Shown: positions 42,556 through 52,274, counted from the first letter of the stretch. The stretch: 64,000 bases of DNA from CAKOSP01 sp964370755 (GCA_964370755.1 CAYJKL010000002.1:1-64000), one strand, 5' to 3'. Made by a program: numbers and translations. The notes: a model not told the origin generated them from the letters alone.

Positions 42556-43341
42556 CTAAATTATTAATAAACTTAGTGCCATAACCATCATTCCTAAAAT
42601 CATTCCGTATGTAACAAGACTGTGTTTTCCGTATTTTCTTGCTGCAGGGAGGAGTTCATCTATACTTATAAATACCATAATACCTGCAACTGATGCAAAT
42701 ATGAAGCCAAATACAATGTCGCTCATAAATTCTTTTAGCAAGAGATAACCTAGTACTGCTCCTACTGGTTCTACGATTCCTGATAAAAATGAGTATTTAA
42801 ATGCTTTAAGTCTTGAACCTGTTGCATAATATATTGGCATTGATACTGCTATTCCTTCTGGTATGTTATGTATCGCTATTGCAAGGGCTATCGCTACTCC
42901 AAGTGACGGATCTTCAAGCGCTGATATAAATGTTGCAAGACCTTCTGGAAAGTTATGAATCGCTATTGCGAGCGCTGTAAACATTCCCATTTTAAGTAAA
43001 CTTTTTTTATCATTTTTTTTGTTTTTATTTATATTTGCATTGTGTTTTTCTGGTGATATAAATTTATCAATAAGCGCTATTAAGAGTATTCCTGCGAAAA
43101 AACCTCCTGCAGTAAGCCATGCTCCAGTATATTCATTTGTTGCAACACTAAGAGATTCTAGTGCTTTAACTAGTATTTCAGTAAATGATACATATATCAT
43201 AACTCCTGCTGAAAACCCTAGTGCTCCCGCTAAGAAACTATAGCTTGTTTTTTTTGCAAATAAACTTATTAAACTTCCTACTCCTGTTGCAAGACCTGCA
43301 AAAAGTGTTAAGCAAAATGCAAATATTATATTATTTTCCAA
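42556..43341 (-). CDS. zupT: ZIP-family metal transporter (ZupT-like)
   Basis: Eight-helix metal permease, probably for zinc. The paired metal-binding signatures are AIHNFPEGLATF and AIHNIPEGIAVSMP, with a basic cytoplasmic loop (KNKKNDKKS) between TM3 and TM4. The likely start is TTG (43339-43341) with AAAGGAAG upstream; no ATG fits. 261 residues, normal length. Confidence 0.9.
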   Translation of the reverse strand: MENNIIFAFCLTLFAGLATGVGSLISLFAKKTSYSFLAGALGFSAGVMIYVSFTEILVKALESLSVATNEYTGAWLTAGGFFAGILLIALIDKFISPEKHNANINKNKKNDKKSLLKMGMFTALAIAIHNFPEGLATFISALEDPSLGVAIALAIAIHNIPEGIAVSMPIYYATGSRLKAFKYSFLSGIVEPVGAVLGYLLLKEFMSDIVFGFIFASVAGIMVFISIDELLPAARKYGKHSLVTYGMILGMMVMALSLLII

Positions 43342-43402
43342 ATTAATTCACTTCCTTTAATCAAATAATCACAGTGTATTATATGAATTAATTTAAAAGT
43401 CG

Positions 43403-43909
43403 TTAATTTTCTAAAATTATTTTGGTAACTTCTTTGATACTTTTATTACTAGTGTCTATTATGTATTTTTTATCATAGTTATAATTTTTAATTTCATTTA
43501 AAAGTATAATAGATCTTTCACCCATTTGACAATCTATAGGTCTTTCTTTATCTCTTTTTATTAAAGTTTCTTCACTGCATAGTAATACTTTAAAAATTAT
43601 TTTTGAATTTGTAAACTCTTTAAATAATCTTTCTTTATCTTTTGGATTTATTATATAGTTAAATACTACATCATAACCATTTTCTAAGTAGTTATTAATT
43701 AGTATAATAATATTTTTCCAAAATAAGTCTAGGGGAGCATTTTCCATCCACGGACTAATTCTTCCGCCTACAAAAAAGTTATAAACATCATCACCTTCTA
43801 TTAAGACTGATTTTGTTAGAGAACTAGCTAGGTTTTTACTAATTGTACTTTTCCCTACTCCAGCGGGTCCTGTTATTATATATAATTTATTCTTCTTTTG
43901 TTTCCTCAC
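43403..43909 (-). CDS. Small P-loop kinase-like protein
   Basis: The 168 residues open with Walker A IITGPAGVGKSTISKNL and have a DDVYNFFVGGRISPWMENAP loop, like gluconate/shikimate/chloramphenicol-phosphotransferase-type kinases (AAA_33 family); substrate unknown. The start is probably GTG at 43907-43909. It overlaps the 3' end of the histidine-kinase gene by 23 bases, so it belongs to the two-component operon. Confidence 0.72.
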   Translation of the reverse strand: MRKQKKNKLYIITGPAGVGKSTISKNLASSLTKSVLIEGDDVYNFFVGGRISPWMENAPLDLFWKNIIILINNYLENGYDVVFNYIINPKDKERLFKEFTNSKIIFKVLLCSEETLIKRDKERPIDCQMGERSIILLNEIKNYNYDKKYIIDTSNKSIKEVTKIILEN

Positions 43910-45083
43910 TTTTAAAGTATTTTATGGTAAATACTGTTTTTACTTCTTTTTCTGATTCTACACTTATTATTCCATCTTCTTTTAAAATAATTGTTTTTGC
44001 TAAATTTAAGCCTACTCCAATACTGTTTTCGCTACTGTTTTTATCTTTGTAAAATCTATTAAATATTTTAGTTATTTTTTCTTTTTCAATACCTTTTCCG
44101 TAATCTATAATATTTATTTCAGTGTAAAAATTATTACTTTTAAACTCTATATCTATATTGCTATTTTTATAGCTATGTTCTGCTGCATTTTTTATAATAT
44201 TTGCAATTGCTTCGCTTTGCCATTTTTTATCAACGTATAAAAATACATCTTTACTACCACTTATGTTTATGTTGATTTTTTTCTTTTCTAATATTTGTCT
44301 TACTTTATCAATTGATAAATCTATTAGTTCTTTAACTTTAATTTTATCTTTTTTAAACTCAATAACATCTGCATCAAATTTACTAAGTTTGAGTAAGTTA
44401 TATATTAAAAACTCCATATTATTTAGTTCTACTCTGATGTCTTTAATAAATTCATTTTTTGTTTTTTCATCCATGTTTGGATTATCTAAAATATTATCTA
44501 CTAAGATACTTATTCCACTCATTGGTGTTTTTAATTGATGTGATAAATCTACAATATTATCTTTAATACTTATTTTTTCTTTTTTGTTATTTTCAGCGTG
44601 CTCTTTTAAAGATATGGCTAGTTTGTATACTTCACTTTTAAATATTGATAAATCATTTAAACTATTATCGTATGGTTCTAATTTGTAGTTTAGATTACTT
44701 AATTCACTAAAATAATTTATCATTTTGTTATATTCTATTTTTCTTTTCTTTTCATGTATTATATACATAATGAATACTATAATTATAAGTAAATTTACTA
44801 TTACTATATTCCTTATTATATTAGAGTAGTATATGTCTTTAAAATTATCATTTAGAAATTTATCTGTAGTGTCATAACCATATTTTGTTAGATTATTTTC
44901 ATTAAAATCATTACCTTTTAAAATATTAAGTATTTCTTCTTCTGTAACATCGTTACTAATTACACTAAATAATATTTTATTATAGTATAAGTTATTTTTT
45001 TTATAACTTAAATCAGTAAGTACATAAGTTACTAGCGAGAAAAATATCATAGCTGAAATTAATATTATTACCTTTTTAATCAT
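43887..45083 (-). CDS. Sensor histidine kinase of envelope-stress two-component system
   Basis: Two membrane segments (about 7-28 and 85-105) flank a short extracytoplasmic region of about 60 residues. The H-box VDLSHQLKTPMSGISILVD (phosphoacceptor His near 180), N-box IANIIKNAAEHS, G-boxes DYGKGIEKEKITKIFNRFY and GVGLNLAKTII complete the kinase. Starts GTG 45095 and ATG 45089 are possible; ATG 45081-45083 with GTGAG seven bases upstream is preferred. Overlaps the response-regulator stop region, so it is translated with it. Confidence 0.93.
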   Translation of the reverse strand: MIKKVIILISAMIFFSLVTYVLTDLSYKKNNLYYNKILFSVISNDVTEEEILNILKGNDFNENNLTKYGYDTTDKFLNDNFKDIYYSNIIRNIVIVNLLIIIVFIMYIIHEKKRKIEYNKMINYFSELSNLNYKLEPYDNSLNDLSIFKSEVYKLAISLKEHAENNKKEKISIKDNIVDLSHQLKTPMSGISILVDNILDNPNMDEKTKNEFIKDIRVELNNMEFLIYNLLKLSKFDADVIEFKKDKIKVKELIDLSIDKVRQILEKKKININISGSKDVFLYVDKKWQSEAIANIIKNAAEHSYKNSNIDIEFKSNNFYTEINIIDYGKGIEKEKITKIFNRFYKDKNSSENSIGVGLNLAKTIILKEDGIISVESEKEVKTVFTIKYFKSEETKEE

Positions 45084-45720
45084 TTTCATTCTCACTTAAC
45101 ATGTAACCTAGACCTTTAATTGTTTTAATATATGGTACATTTAATTTTTCTCTTATTCTTTTAATATAAACTGATAATGTATTATCGTTTACAAATTTAC
45201 CATTATCATCCCATATAATTGATAATATTTTGTCTCTAGTTACTAGTTTTTCATTATTTATAATTAGTGTATACATGATGTTGTATTCAAGTGGAGTGAA
45301 ATCAATAAGTTTATTATCCACAAAAATCTTTTGTTTTAAAATATCTACTGTTATGTTTTTGAAGTAAATATATTCTTTGCTAGAACGATTTAAAACTTTA
45401 GATATTCTAGCTAGAAGTTCTCCATTTCTAAATGGTTTTAAAATGTACTCATCAGCAAGAGATAAACCTTTTATTATATTTTCTTCTTCATCATTAGCAG
45501 TTAAAAATATTATTGGTGTATCTTTTATAGTTTTAGCTATATCAAAACCATTTCCATCTGGAAGTGTTAGGTCTAAAATTACTAAATCATAAATGTTTTT
45601 TAATTTAGTTAATGCAGTTTCTTTGTTTTCTGCATAATCAAATATATATTCTTTTTCAAGTAAATATTTAAGTCCCTTTATAATTAGTTTATTATCTTCG
45701 ATAAGAAGTATTTTTTTCAT
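45076..45720 (-). CDS. OmpR-family response regulator
   Basis: Receiver domain with LVILDLTLPDGNGFD (phosphoacceptor Asp near 50) and YILKPFRNGELLARI, then a winged-helix DNA-binding domain (SVYIKRIREKLNVPYIKTIKGLGYML). 214 residues. It likely controls the ABC exporter 4 kb away, whose promoter has a tandem repeat of 11-base period. Ribosome binding site GGAG is present; the gene follows a weak terminator after the LiaF-like gene, so partial readthrough is possible. Confidence 0.94.
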   Translation of the reverse strand: MKKILLIEDNKLIIKGLKYLLEKEYIFDYAENKETALTKLKNIYDLVILDLTLPDGNGFDIAKTIKDTPIIFLTANDEEENIIKGLSLADEYILKPFRNGELLARISKVLNRSSKEYIYFKNITVDILKQKIFVDNKLIDFTPLEYNIMYTLIINNEKLVTRDKILSIIWDDNGKFVNDNTLSVYIKRIREKLNVPYIKTIKGLGYMLSENEND

Positions 45721-45736
45721 TATGTTTCTCCTATAG

Positions 45737-45758
45737 AAAAAGGCTTTAAAGCCCTTTA
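45737..45758 (-). terminator. Hairpin between LiaF-like and response-regulator genes
   Basis: AAAAAGGCTTT and its complement form a compact hairpin (minus strand AAAGGGCTTTAAAGCC) followed by TTTTTC. It would lower expression of the two-component genes relative to the LiaF-like gene. Confidence 0.65.
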
Positions 45759-46376
45759 TTATTTTATGTCAATTCCGCCGAAGGCACATATACAGTCAAT
45801 TGTTATAACTTTGCCTTTTGATGCTGTAGTAGTATTATCTATTCCTCCGAATATTGGAGTTCCTTTAACTTTTACAACTACATCTTCCGGTACTAATATT
45901 TCGATTCCTGCAAATAAACATGTACAAGTTATCGTAACATCTTCTTTGATAGTTGCTTTTCTAAGGTCAAGATCTACTGAACCAAATACACTTGTTATAT
46001 TTAAATTCTCAAGTGTATCATTTACTGTGTTTGATGAACCAGAAAATACTGCAAGATAATCACTATTTTTTATATTTTTTGTATTAGGTTTGTTCCCGAA
46101 TAATACTGAAAAACCAATTAATATGATTACTATAGGCCAAATTAGACTCCAGTTTAATACATCGTTTGATGCTAGAAGTAAGAATACTCCTATAATTATA
46201 GTAATTAGAGCTCCTTTAATTTCACCTTTTAATAAACTTACAATTCCTGGTACTATTATAAATAGTGTCCACCATCCATCAAAAAATACATCTAAATCCC
46301 AAATGTCTATTTGATTTCCTAAAAATATAACCCCTACTACAATTATTAGCAAACCTACTAACGTATTACTTTTCAT
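45759..46376 (-). CDS. LiaF-like membrane protein (cell-envelope stress)
   Basis: About four membrane segments (6-30, 40-55, 62-80, 84-100) are followed by a beta-helix of short repeats (YLAVFSGSSNTVND, SVFGSVDLDLRKATI, CLFAGIEILVPEDV, FGGIDNTTTASKG), matching the LiaF C-terminal domain. LiaF modulates the LiaRS-type kinase, so it is expected to do so here. In-frame GTG and ATG precede; the ATG at 46374-46376 is best spaced to AAGGAAG. An extended -10 TGTTATAAT (46399-46407) lies upstream. Confidence 0.85.
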   Translation of the reverse strand: MKSNTLVGLLIIVVGVIFLGNQIDIWDLDVFFDGWWTLFIIVPGIVSLLKGEIKGALITIIIGVFLLLASNDVLNWSLIWPIVIILIGFSVLFGNKPNTKNIKNSDYLAVFSGSSNTVNDTLENLNITSVFGSVDLDLRKATIKEDVTITCTCLFAGIEILVPEDVVVKVKGTPIFGGIDNTTTASKGKVITIDCICAFGGIDIK

Positions 46377-46407
46377 AAACATCACTTCCTTTGTAACTAT
46401 TATAACA

Positions 46408-46440
46408 TAAAAAATGAAAATTATATATTCTCATTTTTTA
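46408..46440 (-). terminator. Terminator of the ABC permease gene
   Basis: AAAAAATGA and TCATTTTTT form a nine-pair stem with a 13-base loop, ending in T's on the minus strand, overlapping the stop codon at 46421. Confidence 0.7.
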
Positions 46441-48946
46441 TAGTTTCTAATATGTTTTGTTTATTTATTTTAGAAAGTGAAGTTCTCATAATTAAATTTA
46501 TTATTAAAAATACAAATGTTACTGCTATAATTATGTATATCCAAGGAATATTGAAGTTACCTAGTAACTCTGATTTTCCAAGCATTTCGTATTTTTTCAT
46601 TAAGTAGTATAGTAAGTATGCAAGCATTAAACCGATACTAAGTCCCCAAAATAATGCTTTTGTTCCGTAGAATATGCTTTCAAGTCGTATCATATTAATA
46701 AACTCTTTGTTTGTCATACCAATTGATTTTAACATAGCAAATTCTTTACTTCTAAGTTTCATGTTTGTTGTAATAGTGTTGAATATATTTGTTAGACTTA
46801 TAAGTATTATTACACCTATAAATCCGTATAAAAATATTCCGATTAATATAAGCATATTTTCTTGCATTTCGATGTACTCTTCCATGTTGTGAGTGTAGAA
46901 ATTAACTGAATTTTTTGTGTCATAATCAACAATTTCATTGTGTAATTCTTGAATGTTATTTGCTTTTAAATATAAGTATGTTACGTTACCGCTTGTACTT
47001 ATTTCTTCAAAATATTCATTTGATACGATAATTACTGGATATGAAGAGTAGTAATTTTCTCCGCCAAGTACTACACTATCTATTTCAATTAAATCTATAT
47101 CAGTAATATAGGTATTATAATAATCGTAAATATTTATATTAGTGATATTTTCTTTTAGCAAATTAACCATTTCGGAATCGCCGTCTGTATTTACTATTTC
47201 ATATGTGTTATTTAAAATTATACCTTTATTATATACATCATGGTAATTTAGGTCATTGTCTTTTAGTATTTTTTGATACTCTTCTTCTCCTATTGATATT
47301 ATTTCTACATTTGTCTCTTCCCTGAAATATTCATTATTTACACGACTATTTATGTTTTGTTCATCAGTTAAGAAAGTTTCTGTTGTATGTACTGAGTATC
47401 TATCTACATATTTTGAATCTGCTAAATCTTTGAAAATATCTAGTTGTTCTTCATTAGTTATAGAAGTACCATTTACACTAACTACTAAGTCATATGTTGT
47501 TACTTTGTAAATTTCTTCAGTTAAATCAAAGCCTATTTGCATAAAATATGATAATGAGATAAATATTGCAACACTTACAGCAAGTGATATTATTGTTGTT
47601 CTATATTTACTTTTATTTCTTTTCATATTTTTGTAGGCAAATACTCCTCCAATTTTAAATATTTTATTTATTATTTTTGGAACTTTTAATTTACTATTTT
47701 TTATTTTTATATCTCTTTGATTTTTAATTGCTTCTATTTCAGTAATTTTACTTGCTTTTCTTGCGCTTCCTAGTGCAGAAAAATATATTGTTATACTTGC
47801 AAGTATTATACTTATTATAATTGATGGTATTGAAATACTTACAATAAACTCAAATCCATCAAGTGTTGGAAGCAGTACATTTACAACATTTACTAGTGCA
47901 TATGTTGCTATAATTCCAAATATTATTCCTAGTGGTATTCCTACTAATCCTAGGTAAAAACCTTCTTTTAAAACTGATTTTTTTATTTGTTTTGGAGTTG
48001 CTCCTACACTTGATAACATACCATACATTTTTGTTTTTTCTGTTGTTGAAATTGCGAATGAATTTCTTATACAAAATATTGATGTTGCCATTATAATAAA
48101 TGAGATTACTGCTGCAATTATGTAAAGAAATTCTCTAGTCATATCATCTGTGATATAACCACTCCATCTTAAATATTCTGAGTTATATGATATATTATAT
48201 TTTCCATAACTATTATCTGTTGTTACATCATTTATTTCATTTGTAATTGTTTCGAAATTACTAGGATCTTTGTATGTAACATGTACATTAATATTATTTG
48301 TAATATTTTCTTCATATGTATATACATTATAATAATAGTCTGTACTTAAAAATGTGTAATAGTTTGAAATACCTACTATTTTATAGTTTTTTGTTTCATT
48401 GATTTCAAAAGTTTCAAGTAAGTTTCCGTTTTCATCATAATTAGCTGGGTTGTGTTCATTTAATAATTCTCCATCTATATATCTGTTCCCAATATCTAGT
48501 GATATAGTATCTCCAATAGATACATTATACATATCAGAATAATATAAATCGATTACTATTTCATTTTCATTTTTTGGTACTCTACCCTCTGATATTATAT
48601 TTTCCAAATCTAATAGTGCTTTATCATCTAAAGCTACTACACCTATATGTGATATATCTTCTTTTTGAGTTTTTAACGCTGTTTTATATCCAGTTATATA
48701 ATGTGATTCAATATCTTTGTGATTTTCAAATAAATTTAAGTCTTCTTTTGATACATCTTCAAAAGTTACATGTCTATTTCCATAACTTTTTAACGACTCT
48801 ACCATAAGTGTTTCTTGGAAAGATATTATTAAACTCATAAGCGCTGTTATAAGTGCACATGATAACATTATACCAATTATTGTAACTATTGATCTTTGTC
48901 TATTAAGAAATAAATTTTTCTTAGTTAATTTATTTAGTATATTCAT
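46421..48946 (-). CDS. FtsX-type ABC transporter permease
   Basis: About 841 residues, with a membrane helix near the N-terminus (TIIGIMLSCALITALMSL), a large extracytoplasmic domain, three helices around 275-400, a second large outer domain, and three C-terminal helices (MEMB: IGIFLYGFIGVIILISLTNIF and similar). Two FtsX/MacB repeats, as in BceB/YtrF-like exporters that respond to antimicrobial peptides. ATG 48958 is too close to its AAAGG; the second ATG (48944-48946) fits better and is used here. It overlaps the ATPase gene by 17 bases. Confidence 0.9.
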   Translation of the reverse strand: MNILNKLTKKNLFLNRQRSIVTIIGIMLSCALITALMSLIISFQETLMVESLKSYGNRHVTFEDVSKEDLNLFENHKDIESHYITGYKTALKTQKEDISHIGVVALDDKALLDLENIISEGRVPKNENEIVIDLYYSDMYNVSIGDTISLDIGNRYIDGELLNEHNPANYDENGNLLETFEINETKNYKIVGISNYYTFLSTDYYYNVYTYEENITNNINVHVTYKDPSNFETITNEINDVTTDNSYGKYNISYNSEYLRWSGYITDDMTREFLYIIAAVISFIIMATSIFCIRNSFAISTTEKTKMYGMLSSVGATPKQIKKSVLKEGFYLGLVGIPLGIIFGIIATYALVNVVNVLLPTLDGFEFIVSISIPSIIISIILASITIYFSALGSARKASKITEIEAIKNQRDIKIKNSKLKVPKIINKIFKIGGVFAYKNMKRNKSKYRTTIISLAVSVAIFISLSYFMQIGFDLTEEIYKVTTYDLVVSVNGTSITNEEQLDIFKDLADSKYVDRYSVHTTETFLTDEQNINSRVNNEYFREETNVEIISIGEEEYQKILKDNDLNYHDVYNKGIILNNTYEIVNTDGDSEMVNLLKENITNINIYDYYNTYITDIDLIEIDSVVLGGENYYSSYPVIIVSNEYFEEISTSGNVTYLYLKANNIQELHNEIVDYDTKNSVNFYTHNMEEYIEMQENMLILIGIFLYGFIGVIILISLTNIFNTITTNMKLRSKEFAMLKSIGMTNKEFINMIRLESIFYGTKALFWGLSIGLMLAYLLYYLMKKYEMLGKSELLGNFNIPWIYIIIAVTFVFLIINLIMRTSLSKINKQNILETIKNENI

Positions 48947-49622
48947 AAGACTTTTCATCCTTTATTATTTTACCATCTGATATAGTAATAATTCTGTCAG
49001 CGCTTTTTGCTATTTCTAAATCATGTGTAATCATGATAATTGTTTGTTTATACTTTTCATTTGATAGTCTTAATAGAGATATTATTTCTTCACTATTTTT
49101 TTTATCTAGATTTCCAGTTGGTTCGTCCGCTAAAATTATAGCAGGTGTATTAATAAGAGCTCTACCTATTGATACTCTTTGTTGCTCTCCTCCTGATAAC
49201 TCATTTGGTAAATGATTTAATCTTTTACTCAGTCCAAGTGTAGATATAAGTTCTTCTAACTTTTTATTATCAGGTTTAATATTATCTAAATCCCTTGGAA
49301 GTGTGATATTTTCTTTAACTGTTAATATAGGAAGTAAATTATAAAACTGATAAATAAGTCCTATTTGTCTTCTTCTAAATATTGATAATTTTTCTCTTGA
49401 TAAAGAGTATATATCAGTTCCATCTATAAACACCTTTCCACTTGTTGGTTTATCCACTCCTCCAAGCAAATGCAGTAGTGTTGATTTTCCTGAACCAGAT
49501 GAACCGACTATCGCAACAAACTCTCCTTGTGTTACACTAAAACTTGTATTGTTTACTGCTTTGATTTTATTATCTCCAGTAACATACTCTTTTACTAAAT
49601 TTTCTACTTTAAGTATTTCCAT
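48930..49622 (-). CDS. ABC transporter ATP-binding protein (LolD/BceA type)
   Basis: 230 residues with Walker A AIVGSSGSGKSTLLHLLGG, the ABC signature NELSGGEQQRVSIGRAL, Walker B ILADEPTGNLDKKNS and the switch His ITHD. It powers the paired FtsX-type permease. The longer ORF starts 90 bases upstream, but the ATG at 49620-49622 with GAGGGA fits the family start. Its promoter carries the tandem repeat probably bound by the linked response regulator. Confidence 0.93.
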   Translation of the reverse strand: MEILKVENLVKEYVTGDNKIKAVNNTSFSVTQGEFVAIVGSSGSGKSTLLHLLGGVDKPTSGKVFIDGTDIYSLSREKLSIFRRRQIGLIYQFYNLLPILTVKENITLPRDLDNIKPDNKKLEELISTLGLSKRLNHLPNELSGGEQQRVSIGRALINTPAIILADEPTGNLDKKNSEEIISLLRLSNEKYKQTIIMITHDLEIAKSADRIITISDGKIIKDEKSYEYTK

Positions 49623-49643
49623 ATAAATCCCTCTTTCATAATT

Positions 49644-49678
49644 AGTATAGCAAACTAAAGTGACTTTATAGTGACTTT
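49644..49678 (-). promoter_or_regulatory. ABC exporter promoter with tandem repeat
   Basis: Minus-strand -10 TATACT (49644-49649), with two direct copies of AAAGTCACT (49659-49667 and 49670-49678, period 11 bases) covering the -35 region. Direct repeats with one-turn spacing are the usual site of OmpR-family regulators, consistent with positive control by the linked response regulator. Confidence 0.6.
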
Positions 49679-49681
49679 TGT

Positions 49682-49709
49682 AAAAAAAGAGAAAATTAAT
49701 TCTCTCTTT
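49682..49709 (-). terminator. Terminator of the 175-residue unknown gene
   Basis: AGAGAA and TTCTCT pair around AATTAA with seven T on the minus strand, overlapping the last codons (stop at 49696). Confidence 0.75.
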
Positions 49710-50220
49710 CAATTCTTTCTCTTACTGGGTTATCTTCAAAGTTATTTATTCTTAAGTTTACGTTATCCAGAAGTTCATTTGCAAGTGTAAGATATTTAGC
49801 ATGATAACTAAACTGTTCTTTTGCCATTTCTGATTCTATCATATATCTTATTAAATTTTCTAGCGCTTGTTTTAACATTATTAAACTAAGTATATAAATT
49901 GGTGAAGTAACTACATAAGTTAATATTTTTAACCACTCATATTGTAATTCTCTTGTTATTAAATATAATACTGCTGATACTCCTACTGATTTAGCTGCAA
50001 GTGGAAAATAGAACTCCATTCCTTTTTCTTTTCTTTTTACTAAATTATATTGCTCATTATTAGCGTAATCTATATCTTTTTTCGAGTTTGAAACAACCTC
50101 TTTTATAAGTTCTAAATTTTCTTTTGTAAATTCAACTTCTTCCATCATGTTATTGTCATATATTATTTTTATTTTTTCATTTCCATATCTTATTTTCTTT
50201 ATAAATATATTAGGTTCCAC
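49696..50220 (-). CDS. Membrane-associated protein, unknown
   Basis: No family recognised. Two adjacent hydrophobic stretches near the middle (AKSVGVSAVLYLITREL and WLKILTYVVTSPIYILSLIML) suggest a hairpin anchor, between a charged N-terminal domain and an acidic/basic C-terminal helix. The listed ORF could start at an ATG 36 bases upstream, but GTG 50218-50220 (VEPNIFIKK) is better spaced to AAAAGGAAG, giving 174 residues. Lies between der and the exporter, same strand. Confidence 0.65.
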   Translation of the reverse strand: MEPNIFIKKIRYGNEKIKIIYDNNMMEEVEFTKENLELIKEVVSNSKKDIDYANNEQYNLVKRKEKGMEFYFPLAAKSVGVSAVLYLITRELQYEWLKILTYVVTSPIYILSLIMLKQALENLIRYMIESEMAKEQFSYHAKYLTLANELLDNVNLRINNFEDNPVRERIEREN

Positions 50221-50292
50221 AAAATTCACTTCCTTTTGAGAAGTATTATAGCACATATATCACAAAAAAACTAATTTAATTTCTTAAACTAG

Positions 50293-51594
50293 TTAATCAT
50301 TTTTATTTTCAAACTTAATTATTATTGGTGTTCCAGTTAAATCAAAACTTTCTCTGATTTTGTTTTCTAAGTATCTTTCATAACTAAAATGTACTAAACC
50401 TTTTGAGTTAACATCTAAAACAAGTTTAGGTGGTGCGCTTGATACTTGCTTAACAAAATATATTTTAAGTCTTTTACCTTTATAAGATGGAGCTGGATGT
50501 AAATCGTATGCTTCATTTATAACATTATTTATAGTACTTGTTTTTAATACTTTATTATGATTTTCATATGCTCTTATTATTTCAGGCATAAGTGTATGCA
50601 TTCTTTTTTTAGTAAGTGCTGATAAGTATACTTTTTTAGCATATGGAGCAAATTTAAATTCTTCATCAAGTAACATATTCCATCTTCTAAGTTCGGAATT
50701 AGGATCGTTTATAGTGTCCCATTTATTTACACATATTACTACTGCTTTACCAGCTTCTATTGCATAAGATAAAATATGTTTATCATGTTCTATAACGCCT
50801 TCTTCAGCATTTATAATAAGTACACAAACATTACTTCTTTCAATAGCTTTCATACTACGTATTAAACTATATTTTTCTATGTTTTCGTAAATTTTTCCTT
50901 TTTTACGCATTCCTGCTGTATCTATTATAGTGTACTCTTCATTATTATATTTAAATTTGGTATCTATTGCGTCTCTTGTTGTTCCTGCAACATCAGATAC
51001 GATTACTCTATCTTCTCCAAGCATTGCATTAACAAGACTTGATTTACCTACATTTGGTCTTCCGATAAAACAAAATTTAAGTGTTCCATCATCTTCCGGA
51101 ATATATTTTTCTGCACCTTCTGTAATTTCTTTTAAAAGTTCATCAAAACCTATATTATGCTCTGCAGATACACCAAATACTTTAGCAAATCCAAGTTCAT
51201 AATAATTATAAATATTTTCATTTCTTCTGGCATTATCCATTTTATTTACGATTATTATAACTTCTTTATTCGCTTTTCTAAGTAAGTCTCTTACAAAGTA
51301 ATCACTTGCATCAAGGTCTTCTAAACCATCTACTACAAATAAAATTTTATCTGCTTCATTTATAGCAATTTCTGCTTGCATTACGATATTTTTATTTACT
51401 TCTTCACCACTTACTTCGATACCACCTGTATCAACTAAATTAAATGATTTTTCATCATAAGTAACCATTCCATATACTCTATCACGAGTTATACCTGGAG
51501 TATCTAAGATTATTGATTTTTTTTCTTTAATTAATCTATTAAAAATTGTAGATTTACCTACATTAGGTTTTCCTATTAAACATGCAGTTAACAT
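50293..51594 (-). CDS. der: Ribosome-assembly GTPase Der (EngA)
   Basis: Essential double GTPase for 50S assembly. Domain G1: IGKPNVGKSTIFN, DTPGITRD, NKMD; domain G2: GRPNVGKSSLVN, DTAGMRKKGK, NKWD; C-terminal KH-like domain after about 350. 433 residues, normal. Start has GGAGGGG. EngB, another assembly GTPase, lies just upstream on the same strand, 28 bases away, a sensible functional pair. Confidence 0.97.
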   Translation of the reverse strand: MLTACLIGKPNVGKSTIFNRLIKEKKSIILDTPGITRDRVYGMVTYDEKSFNLVDTGGIEVSGEEVNKNIVMQAEIAINEADKILFVVDGLEDLDASDYFVRDLLRKANKEVIIIVNKMDNARRNENIYNYYELGFAKVFGVSAEHNIGFDELLKEITEGAEKYIPEDDGTLKFCFIGRPNVGKSSLVNAMLGEDRVIVSDVAGTTRDAIDTKFKYNNEEYTIIDTAGMRKKGKIYENIEKYSLIRSMKAIERSNVCVLIINAEEGVIEHDKHILSYAIEAGKAVVICVNKWDTINDPNSELRRWNMLLDEEFKFAPYAKKVYLSALTKKRMHTLMPEIIRAYENHNKVLKTSTINNVINEAYDLHPAPSYKGKRLKIYFVKQVSSAPPKLVLDVNSKGLVHFSYERYLENKIRESFDLTGTPIIIKFENKND

Positions 51595-51621
51595 ATTATC
51601 CCCTCCTTCTTTCTTATTTTT

Positions 51622-52194
51622 TTATAAAAAACTTTCTATTATATCGTGAACTTCAGCTTTGCCTTTTTTACTTATTGTTGAAAATGGAACGAAATCTTCT
51701 ATACCAAGAGTTTCTCTTATCATTTTATCATGCTTTAGTCTGTTATTTTTAGTAACTTTATCATATTTAGTTGCTATTACTGTAATATCTTTTTCGTAAA
51801 ACTTTAAAAAATTATACATTAGTCTGTCATCTTCAGTTGGTTTGTGACGATAATCAACAAGTAAAAATACTTTTCTTAAACTTTCTCTATTTTTAAGATA
51901 ATCTTCGATCATTAAACCATATTTTTTTTGAGAATCTTTACCTGTTGCAGCATAACCATATCCTGGTACGTCTACTAAGTAAAACTCTTTATTAATTTCA
52001 TAAAAATTAAGTGTTTGTGTTTTACCAGGTTTTGAAGATGTTCTGGCAAAGTTTTTTCTTTCCATTAATATATTAATGAAACTACTTTTACCTACATTAC
52101 TTCTTCCTACTAATAAAAACTCAGGCTTTATATCTTCTGGATATTGACTAAGTCTAACGGCAATTACCGGTTCTTCAACATTTTTAATTTGCAT
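51622..52194 (-). CDS. engB: Ribosome-assembly GTPase EngB (YsxC)
   Basis: Essential 50S assembly GTPase. G1 VGRSNVGKSSFIN, G3 DVPGYGYA, G4 TKYD and the switch segment ARTSSKPGKTQTLNFYEI are all present within 190 residues. Start has TGAGGTG. The gene starts with its own upstream gap, so it is likely the head of the engB-der unit. Confidence 0.97.
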   Translation of the reverse strand: MQIKNVEEPVIAVRLSQYPEDIKPEFLLVGRSNVGKSSFINILMERKNFARTSSKPGKTQTLNFYEINKEFYLVDVPGYGYAATGKDSQKKYGLMIEDYLKNRESLRKVFLLVDYRHKPTEDDRLMYNFLKFYEKDITVIATKYDKVTKNNRLKHDKMIRETLGIEDFVPFSTISKKGKAEVHDIIESFL

Positions 52195-52232
52195 AAATGC
52201 ACCTCACAACACATATTATAAGATAAAAACAT

Positions 52233-52266
52233 AAAAAAAGCAAATTTTTAATTCAAAATGTGCTTT
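52233..52266 (-). terminator. Terminator of the 206-residue lipoprotein gene
   Basis: AAAGCA and TGCTTT flank an A/T-rich imperfect stem on the minus strand followed by TTTTTTT, just past the stop codon. Confidence 0.65.
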
Positions 52267-52274
52267 ATTTGTTA

